The notes under the pieces were generated by a model. The model searched no databases. It was not told where the DNA came from and saw nothing but the letters and a program-made list of their open reading frames with translations. This document shows, piece after piece, positions 29,902 through 38,808 of a stretch of 49,907 nt of DNA. Both the position numbers and the translations under genes were made by a program. The stretch's first letter is position 1. Each line of letters begins with the position of its first letter. Origin of the DNA: a virus; IMG/VR virus record IMGVR_UViG_3300009481_003721, positions 1 through 49,907 of that record. The stretch is one strand, 5' to 3'.

Positions 29902-30190
29902 GGAAGTTTCTGCAAATTTGTCGATATTCGTTGACAACGAAGGAAACATAGCGTATAATTGTGACTGGGACTCAACGGAAGAGGGTTTAATTGGAGTCGC
30001 TTCCATATTTTACAAACTTATTCTGGACGATTTACCAGCGAGAATATTCGAGGAAATCAAGGAGCAATGCGTATTAAATAATGCGGAGAATGACTTTATC
30101 GCCATAGAGGGTATGTTACAACAGTATTCATCAGTGACCAAAGACGAAGACTCTGTGGTGATTCCTCCCGATAAAATAACCAACCTTTGA
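29852..30190 (+). CDS. Acidic hypothetical protein
   Basis: A 112-residue acidic protein (NLSIFVDNEGNIAYNCDWDS, then helices) with GGAGG seven bases before ATG 29852. No family is recognised. A perfect promoter lies inside it (29931-29959) and probably serves the genes that follow. Confidence 0.55.
   Translation: MSEESSNRPDQFPNNSEEVSANLSIFVDNEGNIAYNCDWDSTEEGLIGVASIFYKLILDDLPARIFEEIKEQCVLNNAENDFIAIEGMLQQYSSVTKDEDSVVIPPDKITNL
29931..29959 (+). promoter_or_regulatory. Perfect sigma-70-type promoter upstream of the sigma-factor operon
   Basis: TTGACA (29931-29936), 17-base spacer, TATAAT (29954-29959), inside the gene at 29852. The next genes are at 30204 and the sigma factor at 30859, which it could express early. 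Confidence 0.65.
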
Positions 30191-30203
30191 TTGGGGGCAA
30201 GAT

Positions 30204-30866
30204 ATGTTCGACGAAGCCAAGCTGCCAGAAACCGCAGCCCGTAAGAGAATTTGCTGGAAAAGCTGGAACGTTGTAGTTGAAGATTTTGTGACGAGGGAGC
30301 AAGAAGCAATTCAGCAGGCACAAGAAGAAATAGAAGCAGCGAGCATGAATCCAGAGATGCAGATTTTACCACTCGGGCCGCTTGACATGGTTCCCAGAGT
30401 GCTACATACGCCATTAGGCATGTATCCCTTAGACTCGATGTTCAAGCCTTCCGACAGGTGGGACTGCTGGACAGGGACCACCAACTTTAGTATAACTCAC
30501 GGGATCAAAGACAAACTTGGTAAAATTGAGGGGATCGAAGCCCTAAGAGTTATAGGTAGATATACATTTTTTATTGGAATTGCAAGCCTTTTTAAGTTTA
30601 AAGACGTTAGGCTTGATGTCGAAACCCAGCTTTGTGGATATACAGAGAAAGAGGTTTTGTCAAATGAAGAAACACAGGCCACTGTGGATCTCGTTAAGGA
30701 GCAGCTAGTAGGCAATAAATACTGGTCTATTCTAGTTGCCCCAACGGGACAAGTTGATTATGTTGTTTCAGACCAGCTAGATCAGACGTATCTTGATGGG
30801 CTGAATGAATTATTGGAACTTAAACAAATACTGGGTGGAGTCATCCTTAGAGGAGATCATGGATAA
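30204..30866 (+). CDS. Conserved phage protein of unknown function
   Basis: A 220-residue protein. The central segment (WDCWTGTTNFSITHGIKDKL, then GIEALRVIGRYTFFIGIASL) is like a protein conserved in T4-like marine phages, by memory. It has an alpha/beta pattern and no catalytic motif. It overlaps the sigma-factor gene by 8 bases, so it is cotranslated with it. Confidence 0.6.
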   Translation: MFDEAKLPETAARKRICWKSWNVVVEDFVTREQEAIQQAQEEIEAASMNPEMQILPLGPLDMVPRVLHTPLGMYPLDSMFKPSDRWDCWTGTTNFSITHGIKDKLGKIEGIEALRVIGRYTFFIGIASLFKFKDVRLDVETQLCGYTEKEVLSNEETQATVDLVKEQLVGNKYWSILVAPTGQVDYVVSDQLDQTYLDGLNELLELKQILGGVILRGDHG

Positions 30867-31323
30867 TAATTTTGAAGAATATTGGAACAGTAGTGACGTG
30901 CAAAACATTATGAACAAGGTTGCGAACAGGTATAAAAATGCCATAGATTTTGACGATATAGAATCTATTAAGATGCAAACCCTGTGGAAGTGTATAGACA
31001 AGTACGACCGGACAAGGGGAACCAAGTTCACGTCTTATCTGTATCAACAAATAACTTTTGCATTTAAGAACAAACTTAAAAAGAAGCGAGTGGAATTTAA
31101 CAACGAGTCTCTGGAGAAGGTAGACACCAGAAACAAAAGCCGTATGGAGGTCTTTGATATTCTTACCGGTTTAGACGCAGAGCTTAGAGATGTCCTAGAT
31201 AAGCGGTTCTACCACAACATGACTATGGTGGAGATAGGCGTGTCAAATGGGTATAGTCGAGAAACCGCCAGAAGAAGACTCAAAAAAGCTATTAAAATGT
31301 GCCAGAAAAACTGTTCTGTGTAG
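30859..31323 (+). CDS. Phage sigma-70-family factor
   Basis: A 154-residue protein with region 2 (residues 32-72: DDIESIKMQTLWKCIDKYDR and TKFTSYLYQQITFAFKNKLK) and region 4 (about 103-145: ELRDVLDKRFYHNMTMVEIG and SRETARRRLKKAIK, an HTH). No region 1 or 3 is present, as in phage late sigma factors and ECF types. It would redirect host RNA polymerase to phage promoters. AGGAG lies upstream. The structural gene at 31422 follows with an atypical upstream region, a candidate target. Confidence 0.82.
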   Translation: MDNNFEEYWNSSDVQNIMNKVANRYKNAIDFDDIESIKMQTLWKCIDKYDRTRGTKFTSYLYQQITFAFKNKLKKKRVEFNNESLEKVDTRNKSRMEVFDILTGLDAELRDVLDKRFYHNMTMVEIGVSNGYSRETARRRLKKAIKMCQKNCSV

Positions 31324-31421
31324 ACGGTATTTGTGTATATAGGTTTAGGAACTGGACTTCTTGTGGAATATTGGAACATATAAGTTTTGATTTTTTTTCT
31401 TAATCTAACAAGGAGATTATT

Positions 31422-32150
31422 ATGCCAGTTCCCGGAGGAAGTGCAAACTATCTGAAGAACACCACGGGCGGTGCTTTTTCTACACAATCCCAAGGCGGCA
31501 CCATTTTAGGTAACGGAGTGGAAAGTACTCCAGCTAGCCCTGTCGCCAATCCTTTTACGCTTTTAGACAATGCCCCAGCGGTCAACCCCGACGCACTGAA
31601 ACCAGTGACGGGTAGTATTGGTGGAGTGGCCCAGAAAGTTATCTCTGGTTCCACAGGCGGGTTTGCTTATCAAGCCGCTGGTGAATACACCGTGATGACG
31701 ATTAGCACCAAGATTGCTGGAGACAGCTCTGATAAGGTGCTTATTCCGGGTTCGGATTCGATTCTTGGTCGTCGTGCAATTCATCAGTTCCAGCACGACT
31801 TTGGTGCTGACACTATGGCTCTGATGAGAGCTGGCCGATACTCACGCACCGGTTATCTCGATGACGGAACCACAAGGGTTGGCAAACGATCCGGCAATCT
31901 GTGGCTTGACGCTGCTGGTAACGCCTATCAAGTGCCAGCAACCAAGTCCGCTGGTTTACCGTGGGCACCGGGTGGATCATCCAGAAATGGCACCGGAGCA
32001 GCAGCAGCAAATACTGACTCCGCCGCTAACCCAACCCGCACCGTACCGGGTCGCTTGGCTATGGCTCGAACTTGGGTTACTACCAACCTCAACGTTTGGA
32101 CCGCTGTAGATGGTAATCAGTTTACCTATAAAGCCATCACTGGTATGTAA
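31422..32150 (+). CDS. Abundant virion structural protein (candidate)
   Basis: A 242-residue Gly/Ala/Thr/Ser-rich protein with no catalytic motif. It has AAGGAG seven bases before the ATG, stands alone between a 98-base upstream gap and a strong terminator, and has a low-complexity N terminus then a folded region (FQHDFGADTMALMRAGRY). These traits suit a highly made capsid-decoration or other virion protein. The exact role is not shown. The gap (31324-31421) has no TTGACA/TATAAT pair and could hold a promoter for the phage sigma factor. Confidence 0.55.
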   Translation: MPVPGGSANYLKNTTGGAFSTQSQGGTILGNGVESTPASPVANPFTLLDNAPAVNPDALKPVTGSIGGVAQKVISGSTGGFAYQAAGEYTVMTISTKIAGDSSDKVLIPGSDSILGRRAIHQFQHDFGADTMALMRAGRYSRTGYLDDGTTRVGKRSGNLWLDAAGNAYQVPATKSAGLPWAPGGSSRNGTGAAAANTDSAANPTRTVPGRLAMARTWVTTNLNVWTAVDGNQFTYKAITGM

Positions 32151-32168
32151 TCCTTGAACCAAGAAAGC

Positions 32169-32201
32169 GGGGGCTGTCCCCTAGTGGGCGGCCCCCTTTT
32201 C
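32169..32201 (+). terminator. Rho-independent terminator
   Basis: GGGGGC (32169-32174) and GCCCCC (32191-32196) with inner TCCC/GGG pairing, then TTTTC. It follows the structural gene directly. Confidence 0.85.
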
Positions 32202-32224
32202 TATAACAATGAGGGACATACTTT

Positions 32225-32545
32225 ATGAACGAAACCTTCTCTCTTATCAAGGATGTAACCGAGGTTATTGGATTGTTTTTTGTGCCTGTTATGGCATGGG
32301 TTTTATGGAACATAGTTAATCATGGAAAGCAGATTATCGTGTTAGAACAAAAAGTAAACGATTCACTAAACGCCAGAATGCAACGCATCGAAAAGCGTGT
32401 CGGTGGCATCGAAGAGAAGATAGACGAAATGAGCGAAAATGTTACCGAATGCAAAATGGTTGTTCATGACAACAAAAACCTTCATAGCGAAATCAGCCAG
32501 AAGTTTGACACCATGATGTCAAAAATCGACAACATGGGTCAGTAG
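32225..32545 (+). CDS. Membrane-anchored coiled-coil protein
   Basis: A 106-residue protein: an N-terminal membrane helix (VIGLFFVPVMAWVLWNIV) and a long coiled coil (ARMQRIEKRVGGIEEKIDEM and onward). The pattern resembles phage holin-associated or hemolysin XhlA-like proteins, but no specific family is claimed. It has its own terminator downstream. Confidence 0.55.
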   Translation: MNETFSLIKDVTEVIGLFFVPVMAWVLWNIVNHGKQIIVLEQKVNDSLNARMQRIEKRVGGIEEKIDEMSENVTECKMVVHDNKNLHSEISQKFDTMMSKIDNMGQ

Positions 32546-32576
32546 CTTCATGATAAACTAATTCGGTCCTCACAAT

Positions 32577-32623
32577 ACCGCTTGTACATTAATTTGGTGT
32601 GCAGGCGGTTTTTTGTTTTTTTT
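32577..32623 (+). terminator. Rho-independent terminator before the nrd operon
   Basis: A 12-bp stem, ACCGCTTGTACA (32577-32588) with TGTGCAGGCGGT (32598-32609, two G-U pairs), 9-base loop, then TTTTTTGTTTTTTTT. It separates the membrane-protein gene from the nrd operon. Confidence 0.93.
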
Positions 32624-32625
32624 AG

Positions 32626-32654
32626 TTGACAAAACCCCACGTATGGTGTATAAT
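32626..32654 (+). promoter_or_regulatory. Perfect sigma-70-type promoter of the nrd operon
   Basis: TTGACA (32626-32631), 17-base spacer, TATAAT (32649-32654), right after a strong terminator and 45 bases before nrdA. Confidence 0.92.
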
Positions 32655-32698
32655 AATCTACACGATTGTAACATCATGAGACGATTGGAAAGGTGGTA

Positions 32699-34927
32699 AT
32701 GGAAGTAACGAAAAGGAGTGGAACCAAGGAACGGTTTTCCGTAGAAAAAATACACAAGGTGGTAGAGTGGGCCACTAATGGGATTAACGGAGTATCCCTA
32801 TCAGACATCGAGATGAACGCAAATCTCTCCATTCACGACGGCATAGAAACCTCTAAAATACATCAGATCGTAATTAAGTCGGCCAATGATCTGATATCAA
32901 CGTCTGCCCCCAACTATCAGTACGTAGCAGCACGACTATTGAATATGCAACTACGTAAAGAGGTATGGGGCTGCGGCGACAAGCCCCCGCATTTTCAGAC
33001 ATTTCTAGAGCGGAATACCGACAACGGAATTTATGATACTGCGATTTTGGAGAAGTGGAATAATGAAGACATAGAGGTTATCGAGGGGTATATTAACCAC
33101 AATCGTGACGACATGTTTACGTATGCTGGGTTACAGCAGATGATAGATAAGTACTTGGTGAAAAACCGAGGAACCGGCAACATCTACGAAACCCCACAAT
33201 TTGCCTACATGACAATTGCAATGTGTCTCTTCAACAATCTGGACGATGTAAAAGAAGCATACGATTGCTACTCCACTTTCAAGATAAACCTGCCCACGCC
33301 GATAATGGCGGGAGTTCGCACCACCATAAGACAGTTCGCTTCGTGCGTTCTGGTAGATGTCGACGACGATCTTGATAGCATCTTTTCATCGGTGCACGCC
33401 GTAGGAAAGTACACCGCTCGACGAGCAGGCATCGGTCTGAATATTGGTAGGATACGCCCGATAAATTCTCCCATCAGAGGAGGAGAGGTTATACACACCG
33501 GACTGATTCCGTACCTTAAGAACTTCGAGTCTGCGGTAAAGTCTACTAGCCAAAACGGACTTCGCGGCGGCTCCGCTACAGTTCATGTTCCATTCTGGCA
33601 CTATGAGATCGAAGATGTAATGGTTCTCAAGAACAACGCCGGAACAGATGATAACAGGGTTCGTAAGCTAGACTATTCTGTCCAGTTCTGCAAACTGTTT
33701 TACGACAGGCTAATTAAAAACGAACCCATAACCCTCTTCAGCCCACAGGAAGCCGAGGGACTTTACGAGACTTTTGGGGACAACAAACGGTTTGAAGAAC
33801 TATATTTAAAATACGAGAGAGCCACATCCCTAAAATTCAAGAAAAAGATTCCGGCAAGAAAGCTGGCAGAAATATTCGCACGAGAGAGGCTGGAAACAGG
33901 CCGTATCTATAGTATGAATATAGACACAGCTAATACGCATGGGTCTTGGGACACTCCAGTTTACATGTCTAATCTCTGTCAGGAAATTATACATCCAACT
34001 AAACCGATTAGCTCGATAGATGATCCAGACGGAGAAATAGGAATCTGTATCCTTTCTGCACTCAACCTGTTAGAGCTTAACGACGACGAAGATATTGAGC
34101 GTGCTTGCAGGGTCGCCGTCAGGAGCTTGGAGTCTGTAATTGATTATCAGTCCTATCCGGTTTTAGCGGGTGAAAACTTTACAAAGAATCGAAGGTCTCT
34201 TGGAATAGGTATCACCAACTTGGCTGGCTTCCTAGCGAAGCACAAGCTCAAATATAGTGACAAGCGGTCACTGAAGCTAATTCACTCCACTATGGAGAAA
34301 ATTCAGTGGCATCTTTTAAACGCTTCTTGTATTCTCGCCGCCCGAAAGGGGCCGTGCCCAAAGTTTTACGATACGAAGTACTCAAAAAAGAAGCTTCCCA
34401 TTGACTGGTATAAGAAGACAGTGGATGAACTGGTTCTTCCTAAATACAGCATGGACTGGGAGGAGCTGAGAGAGAGGATAGCTAAGTATGGACTGAGACA
34501 CTCTACGCTGTCCGCTATTATGCCCTGTGAGTCCTCCAGCGTCATTCAGAATAGCACCAATGGTATAGAGCCGGTACGAAGCCTACTTTCTTATAAAAAA
34601 GCTAAGAATGGCATTCTCAAGCAACTCGTACCAAATTACCATCGTCGTAAAAATTATTATACATTGGCGTGGGAAATGAAGAGCAACAAGGCTATAATGA
34701 ATATAGCGGCGGTCATCCAAAAGTTCGTAGATATGGGAATGAGCACCAATCTGTATTACAACTATTCGCACCATAAGGATGGAAACATCCCTCTAAGCGA
34801 ACTAATCAAAGATCAAGTCTATGGCTACAAGTACGGACTAAAGAACTTTTACTACGCCAACACACCAGACGGTGATGGCGAAACAGAAAAGGACATGCAC
34901 TGCGAATCAGGAGCTTGTGCAATATAG
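32699..34927 (+). CDS. nrdA: Ribonucleotide reductase class I, large subunit
   Basis: 742 residues, full family length. The N terminus has an ATP-cone-like region (TKRSGTKERFSVEKIHKVVE). Catalytic blocks: ASCVLVDVDDDLDSIF, GIGLNIGRIRPINSPIRGGE, IYSMNIDTANTHGSWDTP, SNLCQEI, ILSALNLLEL and MPCESSSVIQNSTNGIEPVR. The C terminus CESGACAI carries the redox Cys pair. It makes deoxynucleotides from ribonucleotides with NrdB (37732). ALDH and lysine-dehydrogenase-like genes separate it from nrdB. Confidence 0.95.
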   Translation: MEVTKRSGTKERFSVEKIHKVVEWATNGINGVSLSDIEMNANLSIHDGIETSKIHQIVIKSANDLISTSAPNYQYVAARLLNMQLRKEVWGCGDKPPHFQTFLERNTDNGIYDTAILEKWNNEDIEVIEGYINHNRDDMFTYAGLQQMIDKYLVKNRGTGNIYETPQFAYMTIAMCLFNNLDDVKEAYDCYSTFKINLPTPIMAGVRTTIRQFASCVLVDVDDDLDSIFSSVHAVGKYTARRAGIGLNIGRIRPINSPIRGGEVIHTGLIPYLKNFESAVKSTSQNGLRGGSATVHVPFWHYEIEDVMVLKNNAGTDDNRVRKLDYSVQFCKLFYDRLIKNEPITLFSPQEAEGLYETFGDNKRFEELYLKYERATSLKFKKKIPARKLAEIFARERLETGRIYSMNIDTANTHGSWDTPVYMSNLCQEIIHPTKPISSIDDPDGEIGICILSALNLLELNDDEDIERACRVAVRSLESVIDYQSYPVLAGENFTKNRRSLGIGITNLAGFLAKHKLKYSDKRSLKLIHSTMEKIQWHLLNASCILAARKGPCPKFYDTKYSKKKLPIDWYKKTVDELVLPKYSMDWEELRERIAKYGLRHSTLSAIMPCESSSVIQNSTNGIEPVRSLLSYKKAKNGILKQLVPNYHRRKNYYTLAWEMKSNKAIMNIAAVIQKFVDMGMSTNLYYNYSHHKDGNIPLSELIKDQVYGYKYGLKNFYYANTPDGDGETEKDMHCESGACAI

Positions 34928-34936
34928 GAGAAAAGA

Positions 34937-36490
34937 ATGTTTGAAGGCTACAAAGGAAACAACTTTATCAATGGAGTGTGGTGTAGTGGTTCAGGGGAAT
35001 CTTTTTCCAAAATAGATCCATGCACAGAACAGGAAATGGCAACGTTTCCCCAGTCATCAGAGGACGAAGTTAAAGAAGCGTGTGACTTAGCTAGGCAGTC
35101 TTTTAATAGCTGGAAAAAGTTAAGTCGTGTTAACAGAGCCGAGTTCCTGTTTCGCGTGGCTAAAATCCTAGAGAGAGACTTGGAGAAATTTGCCACAGCG
35201 ATTTCTATGGAGACCGGCAAGAATTATAACGAATCGGTAGCAGAAGTTAACGAAGCTCTTCATATGGCTCAGTATGCTTTCGGCTCCGGTAGAACCCCAC
35301 AAGGAGAATGTGTTGCGTCCGAAATTCCTGAAAAAGACGCCTATATGCTACGAAAGCCCAAGGGAGTTATTGCTGTTATCAGTCCTTGGAATTTTCCTCT
35401 TGCCATTGGTGCTTTTTGGTGTGCTGCTCCTGCTCTCGTGGAAGGCAACACAGTCGTTATCAAACCAAGCGAAGACGCCCCCCTCAGCACCGAGCTAGCA
35501 ATAAAAGCCTATGAAGAAGCGGGTGTTCCCAAGGGTGTTATCCAACTTCTTCACGGAAATGGTCAAGTGGGAGACATGCTCGCCAGAAATGATGAAGTGG
35601 ATCATATCTGCTTCACGGGGAGTGCCGAGGTGGGCCAGCACATCAGAAGAGTTTGTGCGGATAGCTGGCACAAGACATGCTCCTGCGAACTTGGAAGCAA
35701 GTCTGCTGTAATAGTATTTGATGACGCTAACTTTGAATTAGCTCTCTCTGCGGCTATTGCTAGTTCATTCAAGTTGTCTGGACAAAGATGTGTATCTGCT
35801 GGAAGGCTTATTGTACACAGGGATATATATAGTGCGTTTTGCCATCAGTTTGCCCAGTATGCAGAACAGGTAAAAGCCGGTCACCCTTTTGACTTGGACG
35901 CCACAGAAGCTGAATCAAATGCCAACTTCTTTAGCTTTGGCAACAATACACAGCGGAAAGCTCCAGTGCAAAATAAAAATGCTTACATGGGGCCACTAAT
36001 TAATCAGGCCCAACTAGAAAGAGTTAAACAATACAACAAGATGGTTCTTGGTGACCCCGAAGCAGAGGTTCTCGTGCTTCCCGAATATGAAACCCCCGGT
36101 TACTACGCTACCCCGCTTGTGTACAAGACCGAGTGGAGAGACGTTCCCTATCTAAAACAAGAGGTGTTTGGGCCACATGTTGCTATTATTCCTTTCTCTG
36201 ACACTGATGATGCTATCAGGATTTATAACGATACTGATTATGGACTTGCCGTGGGCGTGGTTACAGAGGATTACAAGAAGGCCAGAATATGCAGGGATCG
36301 TTGTGATTACGGTATGTGTTACTGGAATGGTGGCAGTATTGCTGCTGAGTCACATATGGCTTTCGGAGGAGTAAAAAAATCCGGTAACGGTTACCCCTCT
36401 GCTGCCCGAACGTTTAGGGCTGTGACGCACGAAGTATCGTGGACCGTGAACCATGATGAGACATTGAGCTTTCCCCAAGGAATGAAGTGA
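34937..36490 (+). CDS. Aldehyde dehydrogenase, likely aminoadipate-semialdehyde type
   Basis: A 517-residue full-length ALDH. Catalytic Cys285 in SGQRCVSAG, general base Glu251 in CELGSKSAV, Asn152 in SPWNFPLA, NAD-binding FTGSAEVGQ and the C-terminal EVFGPHVAI and MAFGGVKKSG. The partner gene at 36648 resembles lysine 6-dehydrogenase, whose product is aminoadipate semialdehyde (in equilibrium with piperideine-6-carboxylate), so oxidation of that aldehyde to 2-aminoadipate is the natural reading. Specificity is inferred from context. It starts nine bases after nrdA. Confidence 0.85.
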   Translation: MFEGYKGNNFINGVWCSGSGESFSKIDPCTEQEMATFPQSSEDEVKEACDLARQSFNSWKKLSRVNRAEFLFRVAKILERDLEKFATAISMETGKNYNESVAEVNEALHMAQYAFGSGRTPQGECVASEIPEKDAYMLRKPKGVIAVISPWNFPLAIGAFWCAAPALVEGNTVVIKPSEDAPLSTELAIKAYEEAGVPKGVIQLLHGNGQVGDMLARNDEVDHICFTGSAEVGQHIRRVCADSWHKTCSCELGSKSAVIVFDDANFELALSAAIASSFKLSGQRCVSAGRLIVHRDIYSAFCHQFAQYAEQVKAGHPFDLDATEAESNANFFSFGNNTQRKAPVQNKNAYMGPLINQAQLERVKQYNKMVLGDPEAEVLVLPEYETPGYYATPLVYKTEWRDVPYLKQEVFGPHVAIIPFSDTDDAIRIYNDTDYGLAVGVVTEDYKKARICRDRCDYGMCYWNGGSIAAESHMAFGGVKKSGNGYPSAARTFRAVTHEVSWTVNHDETLSFPQGMK

Positions 36491-36651
36491 TGGGTGCTTG
36501 GGCGTTAATACTAGCTTTTATATTATATCTAGTCGTAGCGGTAGACTTGGCATACAAAAAGAATTACCCCCTCGCCGTGGTGTTTCTGTGTTATGCCGTA
36601 GCAAACTTAGCTTATATCTGGGTAGGCGACTACATGAAAGGTAACACATGA
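36490..36651 (+). CDS. Small two-helix membrane protein
   Basis: 53 residues with two hydrophobic segments (WALILAFILYLVVAVDLAY and LAVVFLCYAVANLAYIWV). Start overlaps the ALDH stop (GTGATG) and its end overlaps the next start (ATGA), so it is embedded between the two lysine-pathway-like genes. A transporter-like or accessory role is unknown. Confidence 0.6.
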   Translation: MGAWALILAFILYLVVAVDLAYKKNYPLAVVFLCYAVANLAYIWVGDYMKGNT

Positions 36652-37730
36652 AAATAGCGATAGTGGGAACAGGGAGAATGGGCCGAGCTATTGCGTGGGC
36701 CATAGATAGTCTGCATACTCAGGGCCAGTGGTGCGACTTAGAAACCCTAACCTTGGTAGATACCAGCATAGCTAGCCTCAAGGAATGTTCCCAAGAACTG
36801 GACTGCTCTGTTCTGGCGATACATTCATCTAGCGAGGATGATTATCATTACCTTGCAGACCAACATGTTGTCATTTCTGCGTTGCCATATCACCAAAATA
36901 AAACACTGGCCAAATATTGTATTGACGCCAAGACTTCTTATTGTGATCTAGGGGGGCACGTAGGGACAAGCAACGATATAAATAAGTATGCTGAGAAGTC
37001 TGGGGCTGTTGTGATGACGGACTTGGGGTTGGCCCCGGGATGGGTGAACATACTGGCCGACAGGGGATACCGCATGTGTCGTACTTCCGACTCTATACCC
37101 ACGACGGTGGAAATGATGGTGGGGGGATTGCCAATAGATCCTCGAAACTATCTAAAATATGGTTGTACATGGTCATACGACGGACTTATTAATGAATATA
37201 GAGACCAATGCGAAGTTCTGATTAACGGCTTTAACACTCTAGCTGCTGGGATGTCTGGCTTGGTAGACATAGAAACTTCCCTCGGGCCAATGGAAGCTTT
37301 TTACACAAGCGGGGGAGCTGCTCACACGATAAAAACGATGCAACAAAGAGGAGTAAAAAATTGCCACTATAGGACAGTTAGATACAAGGGACATTGTGAG
37401 GCTATGAAGTTCCTCATGTACGAATGCGGCTTGAGTGACGAAGGGTTATCAGAATTACTAAGGCACGCCTGCCCGCCTGCTGACGACCTAGTTATCATAC
37501 AAGCTAGGGTCGACGACTGGGAAGAAGAAAAAATTATCGTCTCCAACAAAAGATTTTCTGCTATGCAAATGTCCACAGCCTTTCCAATGGCTGTGATCGC
37601 CACCATGATTGCCCACCATTGTGAGCACGGAGGTGGACCCCTTTCGTACCAAGACTTTTCCCATTCTGCCTATAGGGAATTCGAGCTAAACCTAGATTTT
37701 CTTTTCAAGAAGGCGGAACAGAAACAATAG
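36648..37730 (+). CDS. Lysine 6-dehydrogenase-like (saccharopine dehydrogenase family)
   Basis: 360 residues. N-terminal Rossmann motif AIVGTGRMGRAIAWAID. Then VVISALPYHQNKTLAKYCID, SYCDLGGHVGTSND, MTDLGLAPGWVNILADRG, VGGLPIDPRNYLKYGCTWS, GPMEAFYTSGGAAHTI and YRTVRYKGHCEAMKFLM. This order closely follows bacterial lysine 6-dehydrogenase (about 380 residues), which oxidises L-lysine to aminoadipate semialdehyde with NAD. It is not the larger eukaryotic saccharopine enzyme. ALDH two genes upstream would take the product further. Confidence 0.83.
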   Translation: MKIAIVGTGRMGRAIAWAIDSLHTQGQWCDLETLTLVDTSIASLKECSQELDCSVLAIHSSSEDDYHYLADQHVVISALPYHQNKTLAKYCIDAKTSYCDLGGHVGTSNDINKYAEKSGAVVMTDLGLAPGWVNILADRGYRMCRTSDSIPTTVEMMVGGLPIDPRNYLKYGCTWSYDGLINEYRDQCEVLINGFNTLAAGMSGLVDIETSLGPMEAFYTSGGAAHTIKTMQQRGVKNCHYRTVRYKGHCEAMKFLMYECGLSDEGLSELLRHACPPADDLVIIQARVDDWEEEKIIVSNKRFSAMQMSTAFPMAVIATMIAHHCEHGGGPLSYQDFSHSAYREFELNLDFLFKKAEQKQ

Positions 37731-37731
37731 C

Positions 37732-38805
37732 ATGAAGACTATATTTAACACTAATCACGTTGACCCAATGTCGCAACCTCTTTTCTTAGGGAAAGACTTG
37801 GGAGTCCAGCGATATGATGTTATCAAGTATCCTGTTTTTAAGGATCTCGATAGCAAGCAGATGATGAACTTTTGGAGACCCGAGGAAATCGAGCTGAAGA
37901 AAGATCGGGGTGACTTCAAGGAAATGTCTGATAATGAAAAGTTTATCTTTACCAGCAACCTCAAATATCAAACTATGCTAGATAGCGTCATCTGTCGTGG
38001 TGTCCCAACGCTGCTAGAGTATGTCACCAATACCGAGCTAGAAGCCTGCCTTATGACTTGGCAGTTCTTTGAAAAAATCCACAGCCAATCTTATTCATAC
38101 ATCATTCAAAACGTTTATGCAGATAGCAAAGAGGTTTTTGAGGGGATTTATGAAGACAAAGAGATTATGAGGCGTGCAAAAAGTGCAATCTCAGACTACA
38201 ATAACCTGATGGGAATGGTTTGTGAGACGGGACGTATCTCCTCTCTTAGAAGACAAATCTACATGACCATAATTAGTATTAATATCCTCGAAGCTGTTAG
38301 GTTTTATGTCAGTTTCATCTGCTCTTTTGCGTTCGCGGAAAACAAAAAGATGGCTGGCAACGCAGATATCATCAAACTTATTAAGCGTGACGAAGCACTC
38401 CATCTAGCAAACACCCAAGAGATACTTAAAATTTTGCACAGGGAGAATGACGAGGGGTTTGTAAAAATTGCGAATCAGTGCCAAGACGACGCCGTCGAGA
38501 TGTTTGAGCGAGCCGCTCAAGAAGAAAAGAAATGGGCGTCATATCTTTTTAAGGACGGTTCAATTATTGGGTTGAACGAAAATGTTCTGCATCGATATAT
38601 CGACTGGTTATGCATGTCTCGCAGAAAGACCATTGGATTACCATACGAAAAGGTTGGTAAAAACCCGATAGCCGGATGGACTGAGCCTTGGATGAGAAGC
38701 GAGGCCGTTCAAGTGGCACCACAAGAACACGAGATAACTAGTTACAAGATTGGAGCCAGCAAGAACGATCTGGAAGACATGGATTTTGGAGATATGGGGC
38801 TATAG
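37732..38805 (+). CDS. nrdB: Ribonucleotide reductase class I, small subunit
   Basis: 357 residues. Iron ligands and tyrosyl site: NLKYQTMLDSV (first Asp), TWQFFEKIHSQSYSYII (Glu, His and the radical Tyr in SQSY), and IKRDEALHLANTQEI (second Glu-x2-His). FWRPEEIELKKDRGDF near the start is typical. It supplies the radical to NrdA. The start ATG follows the lysine dehydrogenase stop by one base. A tyrosyl-radical class Ia enzyme is the best fit. Confidence 0.94.
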   Translation: MKTIFNTNHVDPMSQPLFLGKDLGVQRYDVIKYPVFKDLDSKQMMNFWRPEEIELKKDRGDFKEMSDNEKFIFTSNLKYQTMLDSVICRGVPTLLEYVTNTELEACLMTWQFFEKIHSQSYSYIIQNVYADSKEVFEGIYEDKEIMRRAKSAISDYNNLMGMVCETGRISSLRRQIYMTIISINILEAVRFYVSFICSFAFAENKKMAGNADIIKLIKRDEALHLANTQEILKILHRENDEGFVKIANQCQDDAVEMFERAAQEEKKWASYLFKDGSIIGLNENVLHRYIDWLCMSRRKTIGLPYEKVGKNPIAGWTEPWMRSEAVQVAPQEHEITSYKIGASKNDLEDMDFGDMGL

Positions 38806-38808
38806 GAA

